Positions 37,228 to 46,722 of a stretch of 64,000 nucleotides of DNA are shown one piece after another. Origin of the DNA: Streptomyces bluensis (GTDB lineage Bacteria > Actinomycetota > Actinomycetes > Streptomycetales > Streptomycetaceae); contig NZ_BMVM01000002.1 in the NCBI RefSeq assembly GCF_014650715.1, positions 1,040,484 through 1,104,483 of the forward strand. Direction: 5' to 3'. The notes under the pieces are model-generated. The model saw only the letters and a program-made list of their open reading frames with translations, was not told the origin of the DNA and ran no database searches. Made by a program: the position numbers and the translations under genes. Positions within the stretch are counted from its first letter, which is position 1; the number at the start of each line of letters is the position of its first letter.

Positions 37228-37382
37228 CCACCTCGCCGAACATCGCCCGCCTGGACGCCGGTCCGCCGGGCCGCCTGGTGCGGTGGCGCCCCGTGGTGCC
37301 CGAGGGCTCCGGGGTCTCCGGGGTCTCCGGGGTCTCCGGGATCTCCGGGATCTCCGGGATCTCCGGGGAGCGTGCGGCATGA
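37224..37382 (+). CDS. 52-residue ORF coupled on both sides, with SGV/SGI repeats
   Basis: GTG 37224 overlaps the MFS stop (GTGA) and the TGA at 37380-37382 overlaps the next ATG (ATGA). The peptide starts MTTSPNIARLDAGPPGRLVR and ends in six S-G-V/I units encoded by a 9-bp repeat (ggggtctcc / gggatctcc). RLVRWRPVVPEGS resembles the opening of a longer enzyme whose body has been lost. It may now serve only to couple translation of the dehydratase. Reality as a protein is unproven. Confidence 0.45.
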   Translation: MTTSPNIARLDAGPPGRLVRWRPVVPEGSGVSGVSGVSGISGISGISGERAA

Positions 37383-38515
37383 GGATCCAGTCGCTCCAGA
37401 CCTTCCTGCAACGGGTGGGCGACCGGCCCAGAGTGCTGGTCAAGATCAGCACCGAGGAGGGGATCGACGGCTGGTCGGAGGTGTACAACCACGGCCCGGA
37501 CCTGGCCTACCCACCGCTGCTCGACTACCTGTTCGACCAGATCAAGGGCATGGACGCCCGAAGCCCGAGCCGGGTCAACCAGTTCCTGCTGCAGTCCTGC
37601 CGCTTCCCGCAGGGTGCGCTGGGGCTGGCCGCCATCTCCGCCATCGACCACGCGCTGTGGGACATCGCGGCCAAGGCCATGGGAGTACCCGTCTACCAGT
37701 TGCTCGGCGGTGCGGTACGCGACCGGGTACGCGTCTACGCCGGCCTGTACTCCGCGCCCGACGTCAAGGAACTGCGCGAGACGACCGCGGCGTTGCATGA
37801 GCGGTTCGGCTTCACGGCGTTCAAGCTGAGTCCGTACCGGACCGAGTTGCACCGGACCCGGTTCGGGCTCGTCGTCCGCGAGCTGGGCGAGTACTTCGGT
37901 CAGGTCAGGGAAAGCCACCCCGCGGAGTGGGAGTTCGCGTTCGACGCGCACGCCTGTCTGTGGGAACCGCGGCAGGCGATCGACCTCGGTGCCGCGCTCG
38001 CCCCGAACCAGCCGCTCTTCCTTGAGGAGCCCCTGCGGCCCGAGCACATCCCCGCCTGGAGCAGAATCCGGTCCGCCCTCACGGTGCCGCTGGCGACAGG
38101 TGAGTCCCTGTACTCCCCGCATGAGTTCCTGGCCCTGCTCGGCGCCGGCGGAGCCGACATCGTGCAGCCGGACATCTGCGTCGTCGGAGGTCTCACCCAG
38201 ATGGTGAAGACGGCTGCCATCGCCGATGCGCACTACGTTCCGGTCGCGCCGCACAATCCGCTCGGACCGCTCGCGACCGCGGCGAACGTGCACTTCGCGG
38301 CCGCGACGACCAACTTCAGCATCCTTGAGTACAAGCTGGACGACGTGTCGTGGTGCCCCGACCCCTACCTCCCCGCCGACGGATACCTCACCTTGCGACC
38401 GGACCGCCCCGGGTGGGGCATCGAGATCGACGAGGGCGCGCTGGCGACGGACGACTGGGTCACCTGGAAGCGGAAGGTGCCGGTACGCCCCGACGGCTCG
38501 ACGGCATGGATGTGA
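37379..38515 (+). CDS. Enolase-superfamily sugar-acid dehydratase (GalD-like)
   Basis: A 378-residue enzyme, ATG 37379. The fold is mandelate-racemase/muconate type. Expected metal ligands are Asp189 (FAFDAHACL), Glu216 (FLEEPLRP) and Glu242 (LATGESLYS). The acid/base candidates are His191, giving the D-x-H motif seen in galactonate dehydratase, and His292 (APHNPLGP) paired with Asp265 (VQPDICVVGG). These residues favour dehydration of an acid sugar to a 2-keto-3-deoxy acid with Mg. It is co-translated with the MFS importer. The exact sugar acid (galactonate, gluconate or another) cannot be read from sequence. Confidence 0.88.
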   Translation: MRIQSLQTFLQRVGDRPRVLVKISTEEGIDGWSEVYNHGPDLAYPPLLDYLFDQIKGMDARSPSRVNQFLLQSCRFPQGALGLAAISAIDHALWDIAAKAMGVPVYQLLGGAVRDRVRVYAGLYSAPDVKELRETTAALHERFGFTAFKLSPYRTELHRTRFGLVVRELGEYFGQVRESHPAEWEFAFDAHACLWEPRQAIDLGAALAPNQPLFLEEPLRPEHIPAWSRIRSALTVPLATGESLYSPHEFLALLGAGGADIVQPDICVVGGLTQMVKTAAIADAHYVPVAPHNPLGPLATAANVHFAAATTNFSILEYKLDDVSWCPDPYLPADGYLTLRPDRPGWGIEIDEGALATDDWVTWKRKVPVRPDGSTAWM

Positions 38516-38770
38516 GGGAGGCAACTCCCGCTCGCGCCTGCGGGATCGGCGCACGCGAGCGGTCAGGGAGCAGGTCGCGGCCGAACCGGTGGCTCTCGAT
38601 GCGATCGCCGGGGTGGTACGGCGGTCGTCGGAGACACTGCGTCCGCTGAACCGGAATCCCGAGGCTGCCTGGAGGGCCCTGACTCAGCCGGACGACGGTG
38701 GGCCTCTTCAGTCGGCCGCGGGCCGGGACGGTGACGCGGGCCCTGGCGGCCGGGCGCCAGGGCCTGGTCG

Positions 38771-39406
38771 TCACGTGGTGTCCGGGTTCCTCGCGGCGGA
38801 TCCCAACTGCCCCACGCGGGGCACGAAGCGCCCGGTCGTGGATCCGTAAGCGAGGTAGGCCCTGCCGTGGACGGCCCGTAGGTAGGGTTCTTCGACGATC
38901 CGGACCTGTAGTTCGACGGCGACGGCCAGCGCGGCGAGGGCAGCCAGGGCCAGGATGCCGGGCACCATGAGCGCGAGTCCGATCCCGGTGATGCCCATCG
39001 CGGTGAAGATCGGATTCCGTACGTACGAGAAGGGGCCGCTCGTGACGAGGGCGGTCCGTTCCTCCCGGTCCACGCCGACGCGCCAGGACGTTCCCATGGC
39101 TCCCTGGGCGACCAGTGTGCCGACGATGCCGAGCACGGTGATCGCCGCCCCGGCGCCGTACAGGACCGGAGCGTCCTCGACGAGGACCGGGAAGCCGGCC
39201 AGGGTCGCGGCGGGTGCGGCGACGGCGCCGAGGAATGCGGCGACGAAGAGCACTCCGGCCCACCGTGCGGCCGAGCCCTGCGCGCCGGACGGGCGGCGGA
39301 AGCCGGTGTCGCCGGTACGGAGGCGCTGGATGAGGGTGCGGATGCCGAAGGCGGCGCCCAGCCACACCACGTAGAGCACGAGTGCCGTCCAGGCCCAGCC
39401 GGTCAC
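38771..39406 (-). CDS. Isoprenylcysteine carboxyl-methyltransferase-like membrane protein
   Basis: A 211-residue membrane protein starting at GTG 39406, overlapping the cation-transporter stop by GTGA. Four to five hydrophobic segments are visible (WTALVLYVVWLGAAFG; AGVLFVAAFLGAVAAPA; GAGAAITVLGIVGTLVA; GLALMVPGILALAALAALAV). The ICMT/PEMT signature is present: RVGVDREERTALVTSGPFSY, VRNPIFTAMG and VEEPYLRAVHG. Bacterial members methylate lipids or unknown small molecules using SAM. It is the third gene of the cmtR metal-response operon, where such genes are a recurring but unexplained companion. Confidence 0.85.
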   Translation of the reverse strand: MTGWAWTALVLYVVWLGAAFGIRTLIQRLRTGDTGFRRPSGAQGSAARWAGVLFVAAFLGAVAAPAATLAGFPVLVEDAPVLYGAGAAITVLGIVGTLVAQGAMGTSWRVGVDREERTALVTSGPFSYVRNPIFTAMGITGIGLALMVPGILALAALAALAVAVELQVRIVEEPYLRAVHGRAYLAYGSTTGRFVPRVGQLGSAARNPDTT

Positions 39407-40134
39407 CGTACGCCCGCTTCCCGCAACGGGGCGCGGCACGCGCATCCCTGGCCGCAGCCGCACTCGTCCTGTTGCGCCCGAGGGACGGTACCGGCCGCCG
39501 GCACCGCGCAGCAGGTGTCGCCGCGCCATGCCTCGCGGCCCTCCTTGACGGCGACGGCGGCGATCACCAGGGCGGCGATCGGGTCGGCCCAGGACCAGCC
39601 GAGCAGGGAGTTGGCGAGCAGGCCCGCGAGCAGCACGGCGGACAGGTAGGTGCACAGCAGGGTCTGCTTGGAGTCGGCGACCGCCGAGGCGGAGCCGAGT
39701 TCGCGTCCGGCGCGGCGCTGGGCCGCGGACAGGAACGGCATCACGAGCAGGGACAGGGCGGCCAGCACCATGCCCGGGGTGGAGTGCCCGGCCTCGCCGG
39801 TGCCCGCGAGCGCGCGGACGGAGTCCACGGTGACGTACGCGGCGAGCGCGAAGAAGGAGACGGCGATGACGCGCAGGGCGGTCTTCTCGCGGGCTTCGCG
39901 GAGGGCGTGGTCGGCGGTGGAGAACTGCCAGGCGACGGCCGCCGCCGAGGAGACCTCGATGACCGAGTCCAGGCCGAAACCGATGAGGGCGGTGGAGGAA
40001 GCGATCGTGCCCGCGGTGATCGCGACGGCTGCCTCGATCACGTTGTAGGTGATCGTGACGGCGACCAGCAGCCGTATGCGGCGGGCCAGTCGGGTGGCGC
40101 GCTGCGGGCTCGGGCCGAGAGCAACCGTCGTCAT
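39403..40134 (-). CDS. Cation diffusion facilitator (heavy-metal efflux)
   Basis: A 243-residue transporter from ATG 40134, sharing one base with the stop of the regulator (TGATG). Six hydrophobic segments fit the CDF fold, with the metal-site region ALIGFGLDSVIEVSS and ASAVADSKQTLLCTYLSAVL. The C-terminus is Cys-rich (DECGCGQGCACRAPL), a probable cytosolic metal-binding tail instead of the usual CDF ferredoxin-like domain. Under a CmtR-type regulator, Cd, Pb or Zn export by H+ antiport is the likely job. Confidence 0.9.
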   Translation of the reverse strand: MTTVALGPSPQRATRLARRIRLLVAVTITYNVIEAAVAITAGTIASSTALIGFGLDSVIEVSSAAAVAWQFSTADHALREAREKTALRVIAVSFFALAAYVTVDSVRALAGTGEAGHSTPGMVLAALSLLVMPFLSAAQRRAGRELGSASAVADSKQTLLCTYLSAVLLAGLLANSLLGWSWADPIAALVIAAVAVKEGREAWRGDTCCAVPAAGTVPRAQQDECGCGQGCACRAPLREAGVR

Positions 40135-40469
40135 CAGCAGCATCCGTCCTCGTCGGCGTCCGGGCAGGTGCGGTCGGCCTCCACGGCGAGGACCGCGCCG
40201 CGCAGGTCGTCCAGGGCGTGACCGAGGCGGGCATCGGCGAGTTCGTAGCGCACGCGGCGACCTTCGGGGACGGCGACGACGATGCCGCAGTCGCGCAGGC
40301 AGGCGAGGTGGTTCGACAGCCGGGTGCGGGAGATGTCGAGCTTCTCGGCCAGATCGGCCGGGTGGGCGGGGGCTTGGCGCAGGGCGAGCAGGATGCGGCA
40401 GCGGATCGGGTCGGCGAGCGCACGGCCGAATCGGGCCAGGGCGTCGATGTCAGAGGCGATGGAGAGCAT
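40134..40469 (-). CDS. cmtR: CmtR-like ArsR/SmtB metal-sensing repressor
   Basis: A 111-residue winged-helix protein from ATG 40469. Cys57 and Cys61 lie in the recognition helix region (LACLRDCG) and Cys102 in the tail (DRTCPDADEDGCC). These are exactly the positions used by Mycobacterium tuberculosis CmtR to bind Cd(II)/Pb(II). Metal binding should release it from its operator and derepress the efflux operon it heads. A ctgaattcag palindrome lies 23 bp upstream. Identification rests on the three cysteines plus the transporter next door, which is strong evidence. Confidence 0.92.
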   Translation of the reverse strand: MLSIASDIDALARFGRALADPIRCRILLALRQAPAHPADLAEKLDISRTRLSNHLACLRDCGIVVAVPEGRRVRYELADARLGHALDDLRGAVLAVEADRTCPDADEDGCC

Positions 40470-40491
40470 GAGCCTGACGATACACAGTTTC

Positions 40492-40519
40492 CTGAATTCA
40501 GAACACCCTGAACTCTGAA
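40492..40519 (-). promoter_or_regulatory. Probable CmtR operator
   Basis: The perfect palindrome ctgaattcag (40492-40501) is followed after 6 bp by the half-related ctgaactctgaat. Both lie directly upstream of cmtR, where an autoregulatory ArsR-family operator is expected, overlapping the probable promoter. Confidence 0.5.
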
Positions 40520-40738
40520 TCCCCTCCCCTGAACCGGCCGATCGGGGGCCGATTCACCCGATGCGGTGATGATCCGGAGCCGGATTTCTTCGTCCGCCCA
40601 GGCCGCAGCAGCCGGCCGCCATCCAGCAGCTTTCCCCCACTCCCCCGGTTTCCCCGCATCCGCCGCGACCCCACGGCGCGCACCGCACCGCCAAACTCGC
40701 GAGAACTTTGTGCGTTCATTTGACTACGGTGTGTGTTC

Positions 40739-41194
40739 ATGACGGCTGGGACGGTCACGGTCTTCCAGGGCAGCCGCTCCCGGTCGTGGGCGGGGGCGGT
40801 GCTCGTGGTGCTGCTGGCCGCCCTGCTGCATCTGCTCGCCTGCTCCCACGGCCCGACACCGACGGCCACGGGCCGCGTCGACTCCCCGTCGGCGGCTGCC
40901 GCGTCCCCGTCCTGCGGGCAGCCGTCCGGCACGCCGCACAGCGCTCACCGTGAAGGTGAGCAGCGGAGCGTAGAGGGCTCGGGCGGTGCGGCGGGCTGCC
41001 TGGACCGGGACGAACCCATCGTGCAGCCGCCCCGTGGTGTGGCCCCTGCGGCACCGGCCCTCCAGACCGAGCCCGCCGTCGAGCACGGCGAACCGCAGCC
41101 CTCCTCCGTTCGCGCGGGCGCGCCGCCACATCCAGGCGCCGCGCCGTCTCCCGCCGGGCAGGCACGAGCCCGCCTGGGCGTGTGGCGGACCTGA
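40739..41194 (+). CDS. Hypothetical secreted or membrane-anchored protein
   Basis: A 151-residue protein from ATG 40739 ([19 protein letters not shown]). One hydrophobic helix ([19 protein letters not shown], about 19-37) could be a signal anchor; LLAC resembles a lipobox, though the n-region has few positive charges before it. The rest is Ser/Pro/Ala-rich and probably disordered. The frame sits just upstream of the PLP-enzyme/exporter pair, with a ttgact hexamer about 20 bp before the start. No recognised domain. A real but minor gene is my best reading. Confidence 0.5.
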   Translation: MTAGTVTVFQGSRSRSWAGAVLVVLLAALLHLLACSHGPTPTATGRVDSPSAAAASPSCGQPSGTPHSAHREGEQRSVEGSGGAAGCLDRDEPIVQPPRGVAPAAPALQTEPAVEHGEPQPSSVRAGAPPHPGAAPSPAGQARARLGVWRT

Positions 41195-41387
41195 CCGACA
41201 TCTGAAGCCGCACCGACGGACCGAGCGGCGAGCCACGCTCCCGCCGAGCCACCGCACCCGTCGAGCAGTCCGACCCACCGCGGCCGTCGATCAGTCCCGC
41301 CCTCCTGGCCGGATCCCCCTTCCGTCCGGTCACCACCACCATCCGGTCGGCCTGCCCTGCGCCCGCCGACCGCGGGAGAGCCACGCC

Positions 41388-42584
41388 ATGAACCACCCCA
41401 TGAACCACGCCATGAATCACGCCATGAATCACCCCATCCGCACCACCGTCCCCGACTGCCCCGCCCAACTCCTCGCCGAGGCCAAACGCCCCACGCTCAC
41501 CCCGGCCGGGCTGGTCGGCGACACCCCCGTCCTGTGGATCGGAGAGCCCTTCACCCCCGCCGGACACGGCTTCTGGGCGAAACTCGAAGGCCACAACCCC
41601 GGCGGCATCAAGGACCGCACCGCCCTGCACATGGTGCGGGCGGCCCGGGATCGGGGCCTGCTCCTGCCCGGCGCCCGCATCGTGGAGTCGACCTCCGGGA
41701 CCCTCGGCCTCGGACTCGCCCTGGCCGGGGTCACCTTCGGCCACCCGGTCACCGTCGTCACCGACCCCGGCATGGAACCGTTGATGACCGGGCTGCTCAC
41801 CGCGTACGGCGCCGACGTCCAGGTCGTCGACACCCCGCACCCGGACGGCGGCTGGCAGCAGGCCCGCCGTGAACGCGTCGAGGGCCTGCTCGCCGCGTAC
41901 CCGGACGCCTGGTGCCCCGACCAGTACCACAACCCCGACAACGTGGCCGCCTACGCACCGCTCGCCCGTGAACTCGTCGCCCAGCTCGGCCGTATCGACG
42001 CGCTGGTGGTGTCCGTCGGCACCGGCGGCCACTCCGCCGGGATCGGCTCGGTGCTGCGCCGCTACTTCCCCTCCCTGAGGATCGTGGGCGTCGACACCAC
42101 GGGATCGACGATCTTCGGGCAGCCCGCCGGGCAGCGGCTGATGCGCGGCCTGGGCAGCAGCATCTACCCCCGCAACGTCGCCTACGACCTGTTCGACGAG
42201 GTCCACTGGGTCGCCGCCCCCGAAGCGGTGTGGGCGGCCCGCTCGCTGGCCCGCTGCCGGTACGCCAGCGGCGGCTGGAGCGTCGGCGCGGTCGCCCTGG
42301 TGGCACGCTGGCTGGCGGGCCGGATGCCGGCCGAGGCACGGATCGTCGCGGTGTTCCCCGACGGGCCGCAGCGCTATGTCGGCACCGTCTTCGACGACGC
42401 CTACTGCCGTACGCACGGACTGCTGCACGGTGAAGTGGCCGACGAGCCGGAGGAGATCGCCCACCCCGGCGAGACGACCGTCGCCCGCTGGACGCGTTGC
42501 ACCACGGTCGTCGACCCCCTGGCCGCACAGTTCGGCAAGGAGCACGCCGGCCGCGAGCGCCTCACGGTGGAGGTGTCGGTGTGA
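41388..42584 (+). CDS. Cysteine-synthase-family PLP enzyme
   Basis: A 398-residue fold-type II PLP enzyme. The first ATG (41388, after gggagag) is taken, but four ATGs in a [16 protein letters not shown] repeat are all possible starts. PLP lysine is Lys75 in NPGGIKDRT. The substrate loop reads [11 protein letters not shown], where O-acetylserine sulfhydrylases have TSGNTG, so the acceptor or donor amino acid probably differs. The phosphate loop is [13 protein letters not shown]. It may make a non-proteinogenic amino acid by beta-replacement. It is coupled by GTGA to an MFS exporter. Confidence 0.86.
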   Translation: MNHPMNHAMNHAMNHPIRTTVPDCPAQLLAEAKRPTLTPAGLVGDTPVLWIGEPFTPAGHGFWAKLEGHNPGGIKDRTALHMVRAARDRGLLLPGARIVESTSGTLGLGLALAGVTFGHPVTVVTDPGMEPLMTGLLTAYGADVQVVDTPHPDGGWQQARRERVEGLLAAYPDAWCPDQYHNPDNVAAYAPLARELVAQLGRIDALVVSVGTGGHSAGIGSVLRRYFPSLRIVGVDTTGSTIFGQPAGQRLMRGLGSSIYPRNVAYDLFDEVHWVAAPEAVWAARSLARCRYASGGWSVGAVALVARWLAGRMPAEARIVAVFPDGPQRYVGTVFDDAYCRTHGLLHGEVADEPEEIAHPGETTVARWTRCTTVVDPLAAQFGKEHAGRERLTVEVSV

Positions 42585-43858
42585 GGGCTCTGTGGCGGCA
42601 GACCCGCTCCTTCCCGCCGGCCGTGAGGCTGTTGATGGCGAACCAGTTCGCCATCAACCTCGCCTTCTACATGCTCATGCCCTACCTGGCCGCCCATCTG
42701 TCCGGCGAACTCGCGCTCGCCGCCTGGGCCGTCGGTCTGGTGCTGGGCGTGCGCAACCTCTCCCAGCAGGGCATGTTCCTCATCGGCGGCACCCTCGCCG
42801 ACCGCTTCGGCTACAAGACGCCCATCCTCGCCGGGTGCCTCCTGCGCACCGTGGGCTTCGCGCTGCTCGGCTGGGTCGACCATCTGCCCGCACTGATCGC
42901 GGCGTCCGCCGCGACCGGCTTCGCCGGGGCCCTGTTCAACCCTGCCGTGCGCGCCTACCTCGCCGCCGAGGCGGGAGAGCGGCGCGTGGACGCCTTCGCC
43001 ACCTTCAACGTCTACTACCAGGCGGGCATGTTCCTCGGCCCGCTGGTCGGACTGGCCCTGCTGGCCGCCGACTTCCGCCTGGTGTGCGCGGTCGCGGCGG
43101 CCATCTTCGCCGTACTGACCGTGCTGCAGTGGCGTGCGCTGCCCGACCACCGCGGTCAGACCGAGGGCCGGGGCGGGGTCCTGGCCCAGTGGCGCACGGT
43201 GGTCGCCAACCGGCCCTTCCTGCTCTTCGCCGCCGCGATGATCGGCTCGTACGTGCTGGCCTTCCAGGTCTACCTGGCTCTGCCGCTGGCCGCGTCCGAC
43301 GCTCTCGGCGCGCACGGCACGGCCGCCACCAGCGGGCTCTTCGTCGTCTCCGCCGCGGTCTCCGTCGTCGGCCAACTGCGGCTGACCGGCTGGGCGAAGA
43401 CCCGGTGGCGGCCCAGCCAGGCGCTGGTGCGGGGACTCACCGCGATGGGTCTGGCGTTCCTTCCGCTCGCGCTCACCCCACCCGGTTCGTCAATGGTCGT
43501 CCTCGCGTCGCTGGTCACGGCGGTGGCGCTGCTCGCGGCCGGCTCCGCCGTGGTCTACCCCTTCGAGATGGACACCGTCGTCGCCCTGTCCGGCAACCGC
43601 CTGGTCGCCACCCACTACGGCCTCTACAACACCGTCTCCGGCCTGGGCATCACCCTCGGCAACCTCGTGACCGGCGCCCTGTGGGACTTCGCCGAGCGGC
43701 ATGACGCCCGCTGGCTCACCTGGGGTGCCCTGACCGCCACCGGGCTGGTGTGCGCGGCCTCGGTCGCCGCCCTCGCCCGCACCGGCCACCTCGGCGCCGG
43801 GCCCCGGGTCGCTGCAAGGGGAGCTTTAGTCCGCCGTCCCACGATCGACCGACCATGA
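42581..43858 (+). CDS. MFS exporter
   Basis: A 425-residue permease from GTG 42581, overlapping the PLP-enzyme stop. About 12 hydrophobic segments are visible. The DHA-type loop is [17 protein letters not shown], with [20 protein letters not shown] at the start, like bacterial multidrug exporters. Coupling to the PLP enzyme suggests export of its product or of the pathway end product. It is followed 25 bp later by an FAD monooxygenase. Confidence 0.87.
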   Translation: MRALWRQTRSFPPAVRLLMANQFAINLAFYMLMPYLAAHLSGELALAAWAVGLVLGVRNLSQQGMFLIGGTLADRFGYKTPILAGCLLRTVGFALLGWVDHLPALIAASAATGFAGALFNPAVRAYLAAEAGERRVDAFATFNVYYQAGMFLGPLVGLALLAADFRLVCAVAAAIFAVLTVLQWRALPDHRGQTEGRGGVLAQWRTVVANRPFLLFAAAMIGSYVLAFQVYLALPLAASDALGAHGTAATSGLFVVSAAVSVVGQLRLTGWAKTRWRPSQALVRGLTAMGLAFLPLALTPPGSSMVVLASLVTAVALLAAGSAVVYPFEMDTVVALSGNRLVATHYGLYNTVSGLGITLGNLVTGALWDFAERHDARWLTWGALTATGLVCAASVAALARTGHLGAGPRVAARGALVRRPTIDRP

Positions 43859-43883
43859 CTTTCCCTGGAGGGGCGGCAAAACG

Positions 43884-45146
43884 ATGACAGCAGAGCTGAC
43901 CGCACAGGTGTGCGTGGTCGGAGGGGGACCCGCCGGGCTCACCCTGGCCGTGGAGCTCGCCAAGCGTTCCGTGTCCGTGGTGGTGCTGGAGCAGAGCGGG
44001 CACTTCAACCGGTCGTTCCGCGGCGAGTCGGTGTCCCCGGACTCGGTGTGGCTGCTGGACCGGCTCGGACTGCTCGGCCGGCTCGACGGAACGTACGCGC
44101 AGATGCACCGTATGGAGATCCTCGACTCCGGCAGCACCGTGCTGAGCGTCGACTTCTCCGACTTCCCCTACCCCCACCCGTACCCGGTGGAACTGCCCCA
44201 GCCCGCCCTGCTGTCCGCCCTCGCCGACGCCGGACGCGAGCACCCCGGTTTCACGCTCCGCCAGGGGGCCACCGCCATTGACCTGCTCCGGGAGCAGGGC
44301 GAGAGCGGCCCGGTGACCGGGGTGCGCGCCCGCACCCCCGACGGTGAACTGCTCGTGCGGGCCGACCTGACCGTGGCGGCCGACGGACGGTTCAGCAAGG
44401 TCCGGGAGATGTCCGGGCTGGCGTACGACAAGCAGCCGCTGGACCGGGACGTCATCTGGCTGCGGTTGCCCTTCCCCGAGGAGTGGGACAGCCACACGTA
44501 CCGCATCCGCATCCGGGGCGGTGAGCACGGGCTGTTCATCCCCACCCACCCGGACAGTGTGCGGGTGGGCCTCAACATCGCCAAGGGCGGCCTGAGGGAC
44601 CTGCGCGCCCAGGGGCTGAGCGCGCTCCACGAGAAGCTGGACCGGCTCGCCCCCGAGCTGTCGGCCTCGGTGCGCAAGGAGGTGCGGGGCTGGTCGGACA
44701 CGTCGATGCTGGACATCTTCACCACCGTGGTGCCCCGCTGGTCCATGCCCGGTCTGGTCCTCATGGGCGACGCCGCGCACACGCTGACCCCCATCCTCGG
44801 TCAGGGCGTCAACCACGCCATCATCGACGCGGTCACCCTGGCGCCGCTGGTCGAGGAGGCGATGGCCGACGGCGGCGGCACGGCCGCACTGGCACGGGCC
44901 GGCGAAAAGTTCCAGCAGTCGCGTGAGGAAGCGGTACGTCTCTCGCGTGCCCTCCAGCTGCGCCAGGAGCGGCTGTTCGCGCTCGACGGCCGGCTGGGCG
45001 GTCTGGGCCGCCGGTCCCTCTACCGGATCGTGGACCACAACCGGGCCTTGCAGCAGCGGGTGCTGGCCAGGGCGTACTTCCAGGTGCAGGAGCCGGGTCC
45101 GACCGTGGCCCGGCGCGTGGTCCAGCAGCCGGCCTCGCACAACTGA
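43884..45146 (+). CDS. FAD-dependent monooxygenase
   Basis: A 420-residue class A flavoprotein, ATG 43884 after tggagggg. The N-terminal dinucleotide fold VCVVGGGPAGLTLAVELAKR is intact. The second FAD motif is VLMGDAAHTLTPILGQGVNH. The family hydroxylates aromatic or enone-type substrates, some members acting as halogenases; the FRGESVSPDSVWLL stretch near residue 50 has the halogenase-like GES but no W-x-W-x-I is seen. It ends the plus-strand triplet and is followed by a bidirectional terminator. Confidence 0.88.
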   Translation: MTAELTAQVCVVGGGPAGLTLAVELAKRSVSVVVLEQSGHFNRSFRGESVSPDSVWLLDRLGLLGRLDGTYAQMHRMEILDSGSTVLSVDFSDFPYPHPYPVELPQPALLSALADAGREHPGFTLRQGATAIDLLREQGESGPVTGVRARTPDGELLVRADLTVAADGRFSKVREMSGLAYDKQPLDRDVIWLRLPFPEEWDSHTYRIRIRGGEHGLFIPTHPDSVRVGLNIAKGGLRDLRAQGLSALHEKLDRLAPELSASVRKEVRGWSDTSMLDIFTTVVPRWSMPGLVLMGDAAHTLTPILGQGVNHAIIDAVTLAPLVEEAMADGGGTAALARAGEKFQQSREEAVRLSRALQLRQERLFALDGRLGGLGRRSLYRIVDHNRALQQRVLARAYFQVQEPGPTVARRVVQQPASHN

Positions 45147-45203
45147 TCCGTCATATCCGGCGTATCCGTCGCACGGGTCGGCGTCCGCGTCCGTACGACA
45201 GAC

Positions 45204-45240
45204 CGCTGCCCGGGTTCCCTTCGGGGGAACCCGGGCAGCG
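45204..45240. terminator. 16-bp perfect hairpin between convergent genes
   Basis: cgctgcccgggttccc (45204-45219) and its exact complement (45225-45240) enclose a ttcgg loop. It lies between the convergent FAD monooxygenase and P450 genes and should stop transcription in both directions. Confidence 0.88.
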
Positions 45241-45262
45241 TCGGCCGTTCACCGGGGGTGGT

Positions 45263-46507
45263 TCACCAGGTGACGGGCAGACGGTTCAGAGCGTGCACCA
45301 TCATGCCGCTGGTCATGGAGAGCTTGTCGACGTCGTCGGCCAGGCTCAGCTTCGGGAAGCGGCGGATCAGCGAGGAGATGGCGATCTGCAGCTCGGCCCG
45401 GGCGAGGGCGGCGCCCAGGCAGAAGTGCGGGCCGTGGCCCAGAGCCAGGTGGGCGGTGGCCGAGGACCGGGACGGGTCGAAGGCGTCGGGCGCCTCACCG
45501 AAGCGGTCCGGGTCCTGGTTGGCGGAGGCGACCGCCGCGATCACACCGCTGCCCTTGGGGATGGTGGTACCGCCGATCTCGACGTCCTCCAGGGTGATGC
45601 GGAACGGGCCGCCGTCACCGATGGGGTTGACCCGCAGCAGCTCCTCCACCACATGCTCGATCATCTCGGGCCGCTCCCGCAGCGCGGCCAGGTGCTCGGG
45701 GTGACGCAGCAGCGTCAGCACACACTTGCCGATCATGCTGACGGTGGTCTCGTGCCCGGCGACCAGCAGCGTGATCCCCATGATGATCAGCTCGTGCTCG
45801 CTGAGCCGGTCGCCGTCCTCGTCGTGCACGGAGACCAGGGCGCTCATGAGGTCGTCGGCGGGCTCCTCGCGCTTGCGCTGCACCAGCTCGCCCAGGTACT
45901 GGACCATCGCCATCCGCTGCGCCATCACCTCGTCGGCGGTGTGCGCGGTGAGCGAGACGAAGGCGTCGGACCAGCCGCGGAACTTCTCCCGGTCCTCGAA
46001 GGGAACGCCGAGCAGTTCACAGATGACCATCACCGGCAGCGGGAACGCGAAGGCGGGGTTGAGGTCGAGCGGCGGGGACTGCTTCTCCATCTCGTCCAGC
46101 AGCTGGTCGGTGAGCTCCTGGATACGGGGGCGGAGGTTCTGCACCCGGCGCGCGGTGAACTCACGCGAGACGAGCCTGCGCAGCCTGGTGTGCTCGGGCG
46201 GGTCCATCGTGAACAGGCTGCCGGGCACGGGCGGGGCCGGGGTGAGCTGCGGGGCCCCCTCGGCCAGCATCGCGGCACGGCTGAAGCGGGGGTCGGCCAG
46301 GACGGTACGGACGTCGTCGTAACGGCTGACCACATACCCGTCGTCACCGGTGGGCAGCTGGACCTTGGCCACCGGGCACTTGGCGCGCAGCTCCTCGTAG
46401 ACGGGCGGCACCTCCACCGCCGAGGGACGGTGGAAGGGGTACTGGAGTCCAGGCTCCGTCCCGGTCTTGGTCTCGGTCTCGGCGGACGGCGATGAGGCGG
46501 TGTCCAT
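45263..46507 (-). CDS. Cytochrome P450
   Basis: A 414-residue bacterial P450, ATG 46507 after ctggaggcc. The I-helix oxygen-activation motif is LLVAGHETTVSM, the K-helix ExxR is in VVEELLRVN, and the heme loop is LALGHGPHFCLGAALARAEL with Cys363. The usual first Phe of that loop is Leu here. The CYP105/107-like build fits a tailoring oxygenase. It needs a ferredoxin, not encoded nearby. Transcribed with, and downstream of, the PLP decarboxylase after a 215-bp repeat-rich gap. Confidence 0.93.
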   Translation of the reverse strand: MDTASSPSAETETKTGTEPGLQYPFHRPSAVEVPPVYEELRAKCPVAKVQLPTGDDGYVVSRYDDVRTVLADPRFSRAAMLAEGAPQLTPAPPVPGSLFTMDPPEHTRLRRLVSREFTARRVQNLRPRIQELTDQLLDEMEKQSPPLDLNPAFAFPLPVMVICELLGVPFEDREKFRGWSDAFVSLTAHTADEVMAQRMAMVQYLGELVQRKREEPADDLMSALVSVHDEDGDRLSEHELIIMGITLLVAGHETTVSMIGKCVLTLLRHPEHLAALRERPEMIEHVVEELLRVNPIGDGGPFRITLEDVEIGGTTIPKGSGVIAAVASANQDPDRFGEAPDAFDPSRSSATAHLALGHGPHFCLGAALARAELQIAISSLIRRFPKLSLADDVDKLSMTSGMMVHALNRLPVTW

Positions 46508-46722
46508 CGGGTGGCCTCCAGGGTTGCGGACTTCGCAGACGTGTCGGGCGTCGGGTTTCGGGTGTCGGGCGTCGGGGGTGCCGGGTTTCGTGTTTCGGGT
46601 TGTCAGGCGACCGTCGCAGGAGCGCCTTGTGCACCGATAAAGCACGCCTGAACCCCTGGTCAGAGCGGTGGTGTCGTCCGTACCGGATGCGGTGCCGGAT
46701 GCGGTGCCGGGTTCGACGGCGG

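Noticed and set aside
38516..38770. Plus-strand frame after the dehydratase (REQVAAEPVALDAIAG)
   Set aside because: Looks slightly like a GntR fragment but is too short and lacks start signals; left unannotated.
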